A stretch of 22,524 bases of DNA from Akkermansia muciniphila (lineage in GTDB: Bacteria > Verrucomicrobiota > Verrucomicrobiia > Verrucomicrobiales > V1-33): the NCBI GenBank assembly GCA_943331195.2, contig CALQKQ020000007.1, positions 1 through 22,524 of the forward strand. The letters run 5' to 3'. The stretch's first letter is position 1; each line of letters opens with the position of its first letter. Both the position numbers and the translations under genes were made by a program. Of the stretch, positions 8,981 through 16,513 are shown piece by piece. The notes beneath the pieces were generated by a model that was not told the origin of the DNA, did not search any database, and was given only the letters and a program-made list of their open reading frames with translations.

Positions 8981-9451
8981 ATGTCTTTCCGATCCCTTTT
9001 TTGCCTCTTGCCCGCGCTGGCTGCGGTGGCGCTGTCTTCTTGCGCCACGGCGCCCGAGGGATTTACCAAGGTCAAAATCTACCGGCTCAATCCTTCCGCG
9101 CGGATTTCGGCGGTGGACCCCAGCATTCCTTTTGAACAACAGCACCACCTGCATGGGGCGGTGACGGCGGCAGAGCGCGAGGCCCGCCAGGGGAACTATT
9201 ATACTTTTTTCTGGAATGCGGCCGACCGCAGCCAGCCGGTCAAGCTGCGCTTTGAGTACCGCCAGTCGGCGACCCGTTCCGACGTCAAAAAGCAGGAAGT
9301 GGACATTGCCCAAGTCAAAGCCCACAACGTCACCCGGGTTCAAGTGACGGGCGAAGACTTTCGCGGCGCGGGCAAGGTCCTCGCCTGGCGCGCCGTCCTC
9401 CTTCAAGGCGGCAAGGAGATCGCCACTACCCAATCCTTCATGTGGCACTAG
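8981..9451 (+). CDS. Small putative lipoprotein, function unknown
   Basis: The 156-residue product begins MSFRSLFCLL, followed by a hydrophobic stretch and the lipobox Leu-Ser-Ser-Cys with Cys21 as the lipidation site, so it is probably anchored in the envelope. The rest is a mixed beta protein with no recognised domain; it contains YRLNPSARIS near the start and a FEYRQSATRSDVKKQEV strand pair. The start at 8981 rather than the upstream in-frame codon at 8903 is chosen because the signal sequence starts there. Its last codons overlap the GTG start of the EamA transporter by 10 bases, so translation is probably coupled. Confidence 0.82.
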   Translation: MSFRSLFCLLPALAAVALSSCATAPEGFTKVKIYRLNPSARISAVDPSIPFEQQHHLHGAVTAAEREARQGNYYTFFWNAADRSQPVKLRFEYRQSATRSDVKKQEVDIAQVKAHNVTRVQVTGEDFRGAGKVLAWRAVLLQGGKEIATTQSFMWH

Positions 9452-10368
9452 CCCAGCCTGAGGCGCGGCGGCCGAGCTGGCGGGACTTTTTGTTGCTGCA
9501 CCTGGTCATTCTTGTCTGGGGACTGACGGCGGTTCTGGGCAAGCTGATTTCGTTGCATCCAGCGGTGCTGACGGCTTGGCGCACGGGGATTGCTGCGGCC
9601 ACCCTGGGGTTATTTCTCGCGCTGCGCCGCCAGCCTTGGCCGCCGTGGCGCGATGCTTCCGTGATGTTGCTGACGGGCCTGCTCATGGGGCTGCATTGGA
9701 TTCTCTTTTTTCTGGCGGGCCGCCTGGGCACGGTGAGCGGCGGCTTGGCGGGCGCGGCCACGATGGCCTTTTGGATTGCGCTGCTTGAGCCGCTGCTGTT
9801 GCGGCGCCGCTGGAGCGGAGCGGAGGGTCTCCTGGCCCTCGGGGTGGCGGCTGGGGTCATGATCATCCAGTTCAGCGATCGTGGATTGTTAGTGGGGATC
9901 CTTGCGGCGGGGATCGCGGGGATTGCCTCGATCATCAATGGGCGGCTGGTGCAGCGCAGTTCGGCGCTGGTGATTACGGCTTTGGAAATGGCGAGCGCCT
10001 GTGCGTTTTGCGTGGTGGCGGCGAGCCTGATGCCGGCGACGCGGCAGGTTTCGTGGTGGCCGCAGCGCTCGGATTGGCCATGGATTTTGGTGCTGGCGCT
10101 GCTCTGCACGGTGTTTGCGTATTCGGCCTGTGTGTGGGTGCAGCGCCGCGTTTCGGCCTTTTCTTTGGGCATGGCGAGCAATTTTGAACCGCTCTATGGC
10201 ATGGTGTTGGCGCCGTTGGTTTTCGGCGCGGCGGAGCACCAACCTCTCCGCTTTTATGCCGGCGCGGCGGTCATCATTGGCTGCGTGGCGCTCCACACTT
10301 GGCGGACCTCCCGCACCCCGCAGGCCCTGCTGGAGAAACCCCTTGCGCGCGGCCCCGATGCGGAGTGA
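9442..10368 (+). CDS. EamA/DMT-family transporter
   Basis: This 308-residue inner-membrane protein has about ten hydrophobic helices in two tandem EamA-like halves (about 14-140 and 150-290). The first helix runs LLLHLVILVWGLTAVLGKLI, with the typical WG near its middle, and the second half contains FSLGMASNFEPLYGMVLAPL, the conserved motif region of the last helices. Family members export metabolites or amino acids; the substrate is not predictable. Translation starts at GTG 9442, inside the last codons of the lipoprotein gene; no other start precedes the first helix except TTG codons inside it. The small HPCxxC protein gene follows after 12 bases. Confidence 0.92.
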   Translation: MALAQPEARRPSWRDFLLLHLVILVWGLTAVLGKLISLHPAVLTAWRTGIAAATLGLFLALRRQPWPPWRDASVMLLTGLLMGLHWILFFLAGRLGTVSGGLAGAATMAFWIALLEPLLLRRRWSGAEGLLALGVAAGVMIIQFSDRGLLVGILAAGIAGIASIINGRLVQRSSALVITALEMASACAFCVVAASLMPATRQVSWWPQRSDWPWILVLALLCTVFAYSACVWVQRRVSAFSLGMASNFEPLYGMVLAPLVFGAAEHQPLRFYAGAAVIIGCVALHTWRTSRTPQALLEKPLARGPDAE

Positions 10369-10380
10369 CTGAGGTCTGCT

Positions 10381-10779
10381 ATGTCCTGGTTGCGCTCGCT
10401 CCTCCTCACCTTGCTGGCTCTGCGCCTGCTGGGCGGGGATTTGGCGGTGCTCCAGGTCGCGGCTTGGGGGGGCATGATCGCCACCCGCAGCGCCGAGCAG
10501 GGCCTCGCGGCGGCAGTCGCCTCCACCCTCGACGGCGAACATCCCTGCGCCCTGTGCTTGGCGTTGCAGGACGCCCGCCAAACCGACCAGCCTCAGCCAG
10601 TTTCCCCGGATGATCGGCCTACCAAGCTGAAACTCCCGGACCTCATCGCCTGCGACATCCTCGCGATGGCGGTCCCGCAGTCCCCCGCCGAGCGGGCGGG
10701 CGCGGCCACGCCTTGGCGTGGGCGGATGGCGGGCGGGCGCGGCGAGGCGCCGCCGGTGCCGCCTCCACAGTTGGGCTGA
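10381..10779 (+). CDS. Small membrane protein with HPCxxC motif, unknown
   Basis: The 132-residue product starts with a short basic end (MSWLR) and a hydrophobic segment over about 6-33. The motif His54-Pro-Cys56-Ala-Leu-Cys59 follows in the context DGEHPCALC, probably outside the membrane. A hydrophilic tail and a Pro/Gly-rich end (about 105-132) complete it. No family is confidently named; the Cys pair after His suggests metal binding or thiol redox chemistry, loosely like DUF2946-type small proteins, which is inference. It follows the EamA gene by 12 bases and precedes the His-rich protein gene by 274 bases. The Pro/Gly tail is less protein-like than the rest, so the true 3' end could be affected by a frameshift. 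Confidence 0.7.
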   Translation: MSWLRSLLLTLLALRLLGGDLAVLQVAAWGGMIATRSAEQGLAAAVASTLDGEHPCALCLALQDARQTDQPQPVSPDDRPTKLKLPDLIACDILAMAVPQSPAERAGAATPWRGRMAGGRGEAPPVPPPQLG

Positions 10780-10799
10780 GTCCGCCGCCTGGCAGCTAG

Positions 10800-10820
10800 G
10801 CCCCCTTTCGCCTTGGGGGC
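10800..10820 (+). other. GC-rich hairpin downstream of HPCxxC gene
   Basis: GCCCCC (10800-10805) pairs with GGGGGC (10815-10820) around a 9-base loop, followed by AGTTTGAC. The U-tract is too short for a standard intrinsic terminator, but the site, 21 bases after the stop, fits an end-of-transcript structure. Confidence 0.3.
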
Positions 10821-11053
10821 AGTTTGACGCTTCTCTAGCTGATCCTCCTGGCGTTGCCAGACCTGCCGCAGTGGCGCGTCTTGCTGAGAAGCCGGCTTGC
10901 GGCGCGGCCGGTTATCTTAGCTAAAATCCGCGCGCCGACGGCATCCCCGAGGCGCTCCGATTCACCCCGTGCGGCACCTGGCCTCGCGGCGCCAGCCTCA
11001 CTTTTTACGCCAATCCACGGTTGGCGGCATCTCCCCTTTGCTTCGGTCTTTTT

Positions 11054-12091
11054 ATGAAATGGTTTTCTGCTTTGCTTCTTGCTTCTGCCCTGCTGCGCCC
11101 GTCGGCCCACGCCGATCACGGCCAGGAATTCTTCTTGCTTTACGACGCCAAAGTCCGGGCCCCGGGCCACGGGTCGTTTCAAAGCACCTTTTCCTTTCTC
11201 GATGAAGGGGACGACGACACCTTGAGCCTTTCCCCGGGCTTCACCCTGGGCGTCTTGCCGCGGACGGCCCTCAGCGTCCGCGCCGACTTTGCCGACGAAG
11301 CCAGCAGTGCTTGGGCCTACCGCGCCATTGAGCCCGGCATGCAAATCGACCTCACTCCCCGCAACTTTAAGCTGCCGATCCGCTTCGGCATTTCTGCTTC
11401 CTATCAATTCGTCGAGGCTGGCGAGGCCGCCGCCCCCGCCGTCCGCAGCGTGGCGGGCCACGATTTGGCTCACGCTAGCACCGCCGCCCCTGCCAGCGCG
11501 GCCTCCTCCGGGCTTGCTGCGGCGCACGACCACAGCAGCCACTCGCACAGTCCGGAGCCCAGCCCGGCTAGCGGGGTCGATCTCGGCCCCGACGCCCTCA
11601 CGCCTGAAGAGCTGGCGGCCATGGACGCGGGCTCTGCGGCCTCCGCCGCCCCCGCTCCTGCAGCCGCTGCCCCCGCCGCAGCTGCCCCTGCTCCGGCTAA
11701 GCCCGCCCCTGTGCACGACCACGCCGAGGCTGGGCACAGCCATGCCGAAGGCATACACAACCACGAGGACAACCTGTTCACGGCGCGGCTGGCGTTTGAA
11801 GTCGACCTTAGCCGAGACACCTTGCTGATTGGCAATCTCATCAGCGTCCTGCCGGAAGGCGGGTCCGCATCTTGGGGCTACGCGGTGGGCTTGCGGCAAC
11901 GCTTTTTGCCGCAGCTCGCCGCCGGCTTCGAAGCGCTCGGCGACTTTTCGGTGGAGGGGCACCACGAAGTCCTCGGGGCCCTCTACTGGGAACCGATCCA
12001 CCACCTCATTCTCAAAGCTGGGGTCGGCACTGGCCTCACCTCGGCCAGCCCGGACGGCTCGTTCCGCGCGGGCTTAGTCTGGATTTTTTAA
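11054..12091 (+). CDS. Outer-membrane-like protein with His-rich insertion
   Basis: The 345-residue product has a signal peptide (1-20, Ser-Ala-His-Ala). It then shows alternating strands typical of a small beta-barrel (TFSFLDEGDDDTLSL, ISASYQFVEAG, LAFEVDLSRDTLLIGNLISV) and ends in Phe (LVWIF), as outer-membrane proteins do. Residues about 122-240 are a low-complexity insertion between strands, holding two histidine clusters, HDHSSHSHS (158-166) and HDHAEAGHSHAEGIHNH (221-237), joined by an Ala/Pro linker (about 193-219). Such clusters bind Zn, Cu, Ni or Co in other proteins; here metal binding is inferred. The start at ATG 11054 is preferred over TTG 11021 because the Lys-Trp signal start fits. 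The cytochrome gene follows after 19 bases, so they probably share a transcript. Confidence 0.82.
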   Translation: MKWFSALLLASALLRPSAHADHGQEFFLLYDAKVRAPGHGSFQSTFSFLDEGDDDTLSLSPGFTLGVLPRTALSVRADFADEASSAWAYRAIEPGMQIDLTPRNFKLPIRFGISASYQFVEAGEAAAPAVRSVAGHDLAHASTAAPASAASSGLAAAHDHSSHSHSPEPSPASGVDLGPDALTPEELAAMDAGSAASAAPAPAAAAPAAAAPAPAKPAPVHDHAEAGHSHAEGIHNHEDNLFTARLAFEVDLSRDTLLIGNLISVLPEGGSASWGYAVGLRQRFLPQLAAGFEALGDFSVEGHHEVLGALYWEPIHHLILKAGVGTGLTSASPDGSFRAGLVWIF

Positions 12092-12110
12092 CCTATTTAT
12101 TCCTTAAAAA

Positions 12111-14732
12111 ATGGTCCCCTTTCTGGCCTGGTGCCGCCTCCTGCCTTTCTTCTTTCTATCGGTCTGCGCGGCCTCGGCGGCGGCTCCCTACCAGCATTTT
12201 GAGGGGCGCCAGACGCACTCCCTAGCGCTCTCTCCTGACGGCACCCGCCTCTTTGCCCTCAATACTCCCGACGGCCGACTCTCCGTCTTCGATGTGTCCC
12301 ATCCCGAGCGCATCGCGCCCCTTCTCATCGCTGAAATCCCGGTGGGCCTGGAACCGGTCTCGCTGCGGGCCCGCACGGACGACGAAGTCTGGGTCGTCAA
12401 CGAGTTGTCCGACAGCGTCTCCATTGTCAGTGTTTCGCAGGGCGTGGTTGTGGCAACCCTGCGCGCGCCTGACGAACCCGCCGACCTGGTCTTTGCCGGT
12501 GGGCAAGCCTTTGTCAGCTGCGCGCGCAACGCTCAAATCCGCGTGTTCGACGTCGCCACCCGCAGCGAAACCGCCGTCATTCCCCTCCAAGGCCTTTTTC
12601 CGCGGGCGCTCGCCCTTAGCCCCGACGGCAGCCGCCTCTATGCGGCTTGCCTGCTCTCCGGCAATCAAACCACGATCCTTCCGGCGGCCCTGGCCCCCGC
12701 TCCTCCGGCGCCCACCAACCCGGCCCTCCCGCCCGCCCCGCGCACCGCGCTGATTGTTCCCGCCTCCGATTCTCGCCTGAGCCATAGCGTGCTCGACCAC
12801 GATGTCGCGGAAATCTCCACCACCACCCACCAAGTCACCCGCTGGTTCGGAGGGCTCGGCACGCACCTCTTCGACCTCGCCTTCCACCCTCACACGGGCC
12901 AACTCTGGGTCGCTCATTCCGATTCCCTCAACCTGGTGCGCTTCGAGCCCAGCCTGCGCGGCCACTTCGTCGACCACCGCCTCGCCTTGCTTTCCCTAAC
13001 TACTGGTGCCGCGGCGATGCGCGACCTCAACCCCGGCATCGACTACGCCTTGCTCCCCAACCCTGCGGCTCAGGCCACCGCCCTAGCCCAACCCACGGCG
13101 GTGGTGTTTCACCCTGAGGGGACCGCGTGGATTGCGGCCTTCAATTCAGATCGCCTGGCGCAACTTTCCGCTGATGGCACCGTCCTGGCGCGCGTCGATG
13201 TGCGCCCGACGCCTCCTCCGGGTAGCGTGGTGCCGGCGGACAGCCGCAGCATGCGCGGCCCCCGCGCCCTGGCCCTCAATGCCTCCGGCTCGCGCCTTTA
13301 CGTGCTCAATAGACTAGCCAATTCCCTCAGCGTGGTCGATCCCGCGACTGCCTCCCTCCTTGGCGAAATCCCCCTGGGCAGCTGCGATCCCACGCCTGCC
13401 TCCCACAAAGCGGGCCGGGGCTACCTCTTTGACGCCCGGCTTTCTGGCAACGGCACGAGCTCCTGTGCTTCGTGCCACCTCGATGCCGACAACGACGGGC
13501 TCGCCTGGGACCTCGGCGATCCCAAGGGAGACCTGGTCACGGTACTGGGGCAGAACCTCTCCGGCCACGATCTGGCCCTGCAAAACCGCGTGATGCACCC
13601 CATGAAGGGCCCTCTGGTCACCCAAACCCTGCGCGGCCTAACGGCAGGGCAAAAATTTCACTGGCGCGGCGACCGCGCAACCCTATCTGATTTTAATGCT
13701 ACCTTCCGCGACCTCATGGGGGGCGATCTGGTTGGGGAAGACGACATCGCCGACCTCCAAGCCTATCTTCTCGGCCTCAAGCACCATCCCAATCCTAACC
13801 GCAACCTGGACAACACCCGCCCGGCCTCCTTGCAGGGTGGCAACGCCAACACCGGGCGCCTCCTCTTTCTCAACCACACCAAATCCCACTGTGCGGTTTG
13901 CCACACGCTTCCGACGGGCTCTGATAACAACATCGACCTCATGCAAGAGGTAGGCTCTAGCCAGCCGGTCAAAACCGCCCCTCTCCGCACGGTTTATCAG
14001 CGCGTTGCCTTCAGCAACAAGGTCGGCAGCCAATCCCTTTCTGGCTTTGGCCTACTCAAGGACGGCAGCGGCACCGCCGACAGCCTTCCCATTGGGCACG
14101 CCTATGTGCTCGACGACCTCGCGGCGTTGCAGGAATTCCGCGACCTCACCGCCTTTCTGCTCTCCTTCGACACCGGCACGCCTCCGGTCACTGGCTACAG
14201 CCGGACCGTGGCCAGCGTCCCGCCCCTCGGCAGTCCTGCGGAAGCCGACCTCGCCCTGCTGGAGGCTCGCGCTAGCACGGCGGAAAACGACCTCGTGGTG
14301 CGCGGACGCCTTGGGGGAAAGCCCCGGCAATTTCTCTGGGACAAGGGGCTGGCGCGCTATCTTCCTGACACCGCCGCCGCCCCGCCCCTCAGCCGCAGCC
14401 TGCTGCTGGCCCAACTCCAAGCCGGCGATGCCCTCACTTTTACGGCCTGCCTCCCTGGTTTGGGCAGTGCCCGCGGCATCGACCGCGATGAAGACGGTAT
14501 CCGCGATGCCGACGAAGCCGCTCCCCTTATCTCCCTAACTCTGGACTCCGGCTGGCCCCTGCTCTCTTGGGACGCGCTCCAGGGCGACTGGTTTCCCGAG
14601 GTTTCCCCGTCCCTCGCCGCTCCGGCGTGGGCGCCCCTAGCCACTCCCTGGCGCGCTTCGGGAAGCCGCCTTGAACTGGCCCCGCCCCGGCTGGGGCCGA
14701 GCCAATTCTTCCGGCTCCGCCGCACCTGGTGA
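12111..14732 (+). CDS. Beta-propeller fused to diheme peroxidase-like cytochrome
   Basis: This 873-residue secreted protein has a signal peptide (about 1-24), then a YVTN/YncE-like seven-bladed propeller (about 27-440; repeats such as LALSPDGTRLFALN and LALSPDGSRLYAAC). Next is a cytochrome-c-peroxidase/MauG-like region (about 441-700) with two heme sites, Cys452-Ala-Ser-Cys455-His456 and Cys594-Ala-Val-Cys597-His598. Between them lies HPMKGPLVTQTLRGL, characteristic of this class. The tail has a thrombospondin-3-like DRDEDGIRDADE (791-802) and a final domain ending FFRLRR, a common end of Verrucomicrobial secreted proteins. Relatives reduce peroxide or carry out long-range oxidation of a partner protein; the target here is unknown. 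The ATG sits after TTCCTTAAAAA with no Shine-Dalgarno. It is placed between a His-rich outer-membrane-like protein and PEP-CTERM proteins. Confidence 0.92.
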   Translation: MVPFLAWCRLLPFFFLSVCAASAAAPYQHFEGRQTHSLALSPDGTRLFALNTPDGRLSVFDVSHPERIAPLLIAEIPVGLEPVSLRARTDDEVWVVNELSDSVSIVSVSQGVVVATLRAPDEPADLVFAGGQAFVSCARNAQIRVFDVATRSETAVIPLQGLFPRALALSPDGSRLYAACLLSGNQTTILPAALAPAPPAPTNPALPPAPRTALIVPASDSRLSHSVLDHDVAEISTTTHQVTRWFGGLGTHLFDLAFHPHTGQLWVAHSDSLNLVRFEPSLRGHFVDHRLALLSLTTGAAAMRDLNPGIDYALLPNPAAQATALAQPTAVVFHPEGTAWIAAFNSDRLAQLSADGTVLARVDVRPTPPPGSVVPADSRSMRGPRALALNASGSRLYVLNRLANSLSVVDPATASLLGEIPLGSCDPTPASHKAGRGYLFDARLSGNGTSSCASCHLDADNDGLAWDLGDPKGDLVTVLGQNLSGHDLALQNRVMHPMKGPLVTQTLRGLTAGQKFHWRGDRATLSDFNATFRDLMGGDLVGEDDIADLQAYLLGLKHHPNPNRNLDNTRPASLQGGNANTGRLLFLNHTKSHCAVCHTLPTGSDNNIDLMQEVGSSQPVKTAPLRTVYQRVAFSNKVGSQSLSGFGLLKDGSGTADSLPIGHAYVLDDLAALQEFRDLTAFLLSFDTGTPPVTGYSRTVASVPPLGSPAEADLALLEARASTAENDLVVRGRLGGKPRQFLWDKGLARYLPDTAAAPPLSRSLLLAQLQAGDALTFTACLPGLGSARGIDRDEDGIRDADEAAPLISLTLDSGWPLLSWDALQGDWFPEVSPSLAAPAWAPLATPWRASGSRLELAPPRLGPSQFFRLRRTW

Positions 14733-14773
14733 GCCCCTTTTTTCTCCACGCTGACACCCTACCTAAAAACCAC

Positions 14774-15484
14774 ATGACACCTCCATTGCCCGCCCTCCAC
14801 CGCACTGCTCTCGCCCTCCTGCTCGGAGGCCTGCCCGCTAGCGCCTCCGTCCTTAGCGAAAATACGAGCACTTCCCCCGAAGGCATTCCCTACAAATGGG
14901 AAGTCAGTCTCGGCCGCGAGGACTCTGCCACCCTCATCCGCCACGTCGGCGCCTGGAGCTGGGAAGACAACAGCCTCTTCGCCACGGGTGCCAACCCCCT
15001 TGGCTGGACTCACACCTCCGACTGGGTCAAGCTTTCCCTAGCAGAAGACGCATCGTTCACCCTGACGCTCAGCCGCGAGGCGAACGTGGCTTGGCCGAGC
15101 GGTGCCGACCCCAGCCGCACCACCGGCCAAAGCGAGTCGCTGTTTCCTTCCTTCACGCTTTTTTCCGGCAGCGACACCACGGGGGACCAGGAGCACACTT
15201 ACAACAACAAGCCAGGCTTTGACGCCTTAGATACTGGTGCCCTCGGCTGGGCCGACCCGCTTTACCTCGCGCACATCGACAACGCCACGCTGGACTCCGT
15301 CAGTTTGACTCTATCCTTAAGCGCGGGCGATTACACTTTGGCCCTGGGCAGCAACGCTGCCGCGACGAACACGAATCGCCAAGGCTACCGCGCCCAGCTG
15401 AGCACCATTCCGGAGCCGGCCGTGGGCGGCTTGGCTGGTTTGGCCCTCGCGGGACTTGCCCTGCGGCGCAGCCGCCGCGCTTAG
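14774..15484 (+). CDS. PEP-CTERM sorting-domain protein 1
   Basis: The 236-residue product has an N-terminal signal peptide (about 1-23), a beta-rich body of unknown family (about 24-208), and a C-terminal sorting tag: PEP, a hydrophobic GGLAGLALAGLAL, and a basic end RRSRRA. In known systems the tag is cut by an exosortase (EpsH/XrtA type) and the protein is delivered to the envelope or the exopolysaccharide matrix. The body carries WSWEDNSLF and a YTLALGSNAA strand shortly before the tag. The start at ATG 14774 is preferred over GTG 14729, which overlaps the previous stop and precedes the signal peptide by 15 extra residues. It follows the diheme protein by 41 bases. Confidence 0.88.
   Translation: MTPPLPALHRTALALLLGGLPASASVLSENTSTSPEGIPYKWEVSLGREDSATLIRHVGAWSWEDNSLFATGANPLGWTHTSDWVKLSLAEDASFTLTLSREANVAWPSGADPSRTTGQSESLFPSFTLFSGSDTTGDQEHTYNNKPGFDALDTGALGWADPLYLAHIDNATLDSVSLTLSLSAGDYTLALGSNAAATNTNRQGYRAQLSTIPEPAVGGLAGLALAGLALRRSRRA
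15410..15478 (+). repeat. PEP-CTERM tag direct repeat, copy 1
   Basis: These 69 bases encode the sorting tag of the first PEP-CTERM protein. They match 16354-16422 at 65 of 69 positions, whereas the two protein bodies show little resemblance. Confidence 0.85.
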
Positions 15485-15506
15485 CGCAACCCTCTGCGGA
15501 ATCCGC

Positions 15507-15555
15507 CCGGAGTGGCGCGGCAGCGTTGAACCCGCTGCCGCGCCGGTCGCTCCGG
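15507..15555 (+). other. Long stem-loop between the two PEP-CTERM genes
   Basis: A perfect 12-bp inner stem (15514-15525 with 15533-15544, loop TTGAACC) is extended by CCGGAG (15507-15512) pairing with CTCCGG (15550-15555) across a 1/5 internal loop. No U-tract follows. It lies 23 bases after the first PEP-CTERM stop and could end, stabilise or process the upstream message. Confidence 0.55.
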
Positions 15556-15612
15556 AAACGGTCCGCCTCCCCGCACTACAAACGAGAAAACCAAACCAAT
15601 AACCAAATTGAC

Positions 15613-16425
15613 ATGAGATTCCTACCCTATAACTTCCCTTTTGGCCAGCGCTTCGCGGTCGTTTCCTTCTTGGCCGCCAGCGCGAGCTCAGGTTGGGCCC
15701 ACCTCAGCTATGGCGCTGGCTTGACGGGCCGGAACTTCAACCTTTTGCCTGGTTTTGCCGCGGGACCCGTCACCGCCGCAGCGCAAGCGGTCACTGGCTC
15801 CTATGGCTGGGCCGATGGGACGGATGCCGATTGGGGGGACAGCCACCGCCTGCGCGCCTATCGCTTCACCCTCAGCTACGACGCCCTGGTCACGGTGTCG
15901 GTGCAGGACACGGCCATCGGCACGGGTTCGGCGGCTGGATTGTTGCCGGGTTTTTCCCTGTATGGCGGGCTGGCGCACCTAGCGCCACTGCCTCCCGACC
16001 ACGATGGCTCGGCTGGTAGTATCGCTAACCGTCCGGGCACAGCCGAGGGCTCGTTCCAAGCGCTGCGGGATTGGTCCATGTGGAATGACGGCACCGAGTT
16101 TGACCCTGCTTATGGGACGGCCGAGGAAACCCGCTTCACCTTTCGCGGATACGCGGTCGACGGCAGTGCGGCTAACTTTGGCAATGCGAGCGGGCTCCTT
16201 GGCGATGGCCTTGCTGATGGCTTCATCACGGGCACTTTCAGTCTAGCTCCGGGGGATTACTCGCTTTTTGTGGGCGGGGCCAACTATGCTGATGAAGCCG
16301 CTGCCGTCCTGACTTCTTACGGCATCAGCACCACTCTGAGCGTGGTCCCCATCCCCGAGCCGGCCGTGGGCGGCCTGGCTGGTTTGGCCTTCGCGGGACT
16401 TGCCATGCGGCGCAGCCGCCGCTAG
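15613..16425 (+). CDS. PEP-CTERM sorting-domain protein 2
   Basis: The 270-residue product has a signal peptide (about 1-29, ending near Ser-Ser-Gly-Trp-Ala), a beta-rich body with features seen in Opitutus-like PEP-CTERM proteins (YRFTLSYDALVTVSVQDT, LLPGFSLYGGLAH, the acidic PPDHDGSAG, FSLAPGDYSLFVGGANY), and a tag PEP / GGLAGLAFAGLAM / RRSRR. The tag DNA is almost the same as in the neighbour. The start is the ATG at 15613, preceded by an A-rich leader (AACCAAATTGAC); an upstream TTG frame would add a basic 29-residue leader lying over the stem-loop and is rejected. The closeness to the diheme and monoheme cytochromes suggests a shared envelope role, but no catalytic residues are recognised. 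Confidence 0.88.
   Translation: MRFLPYNFPFGQRFAVVSFLAASASSGWAHLSYGAGLTGRNFNLLPGFAAGPVTAAAQAVTGSYGWADGTDADWGDSHRLRAYRFTLSYDALVTVSVQDTAIGTGSAAGLLPGFSLYGGLAHLAPLPPDHDGSAGSIANRPGTAEGSFQALRDWSMWNDGTEFDPAYGTAEETRFTFRGYAVDGSAANFGNASGLLGDGLADGFITGTFSLAPGDYSLFVGGANYADEAAAVLTSYGISTTLSVVPIPEPAVGGLAGLAFAGLAMRRSRR
16354..16422 (+). repeat. PEP-CTERM tag direct repeat, copy 2
   Basis: Second copy of the 69-base tag-coding segment, differing from 15410-15478 at four positions (Pro codon third base, a Leu codon first base, Leu/Phe, Leu/Met). Confidence 0.85.
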
Positions 16426-16500
16426 TTTCGAACGCGCTCTCCTCTCCGCCGCCGACGCCGCCGCGCCTGCTGCGGGTGGGGGGGAGCCTCATCCTATCCC

Positions 16501-16509
16501 TGTTATAAT
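16501..16509 (+). promoter_or_regulatory. Possible extended -10 element (TGTTATAAT)
   Basis: A consensus extended -10 (TG, one base, TATAAT) ends only four bases before the ATG of the small cytochrome gene. If active it would give a leaderless or start-codon-proximal transcript. No -35 match lies at the right distance, as expected for the extended -10 class. A chance match, or a later true start codon, is possible. Confidence 0.35.
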
Positions 16510-16513
16510 CTGA

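Noticed and set aside
10911..10927. AT-rich patch with TTAGCTAA upstream of the His-rich protein as a Zur/Fur-type operator or promoter
   Set aside because: The palindrome is only 8 bases, does not match known metal-regulator boxes, and no -35 element lies at a proper distance from TAAAAT.
11640..11715. GC-rich repetitive DNA as a separate repeat element
   Set aside because: It is the Ala/Pro linker coding sequence of the His-rich protein, not an independent element.
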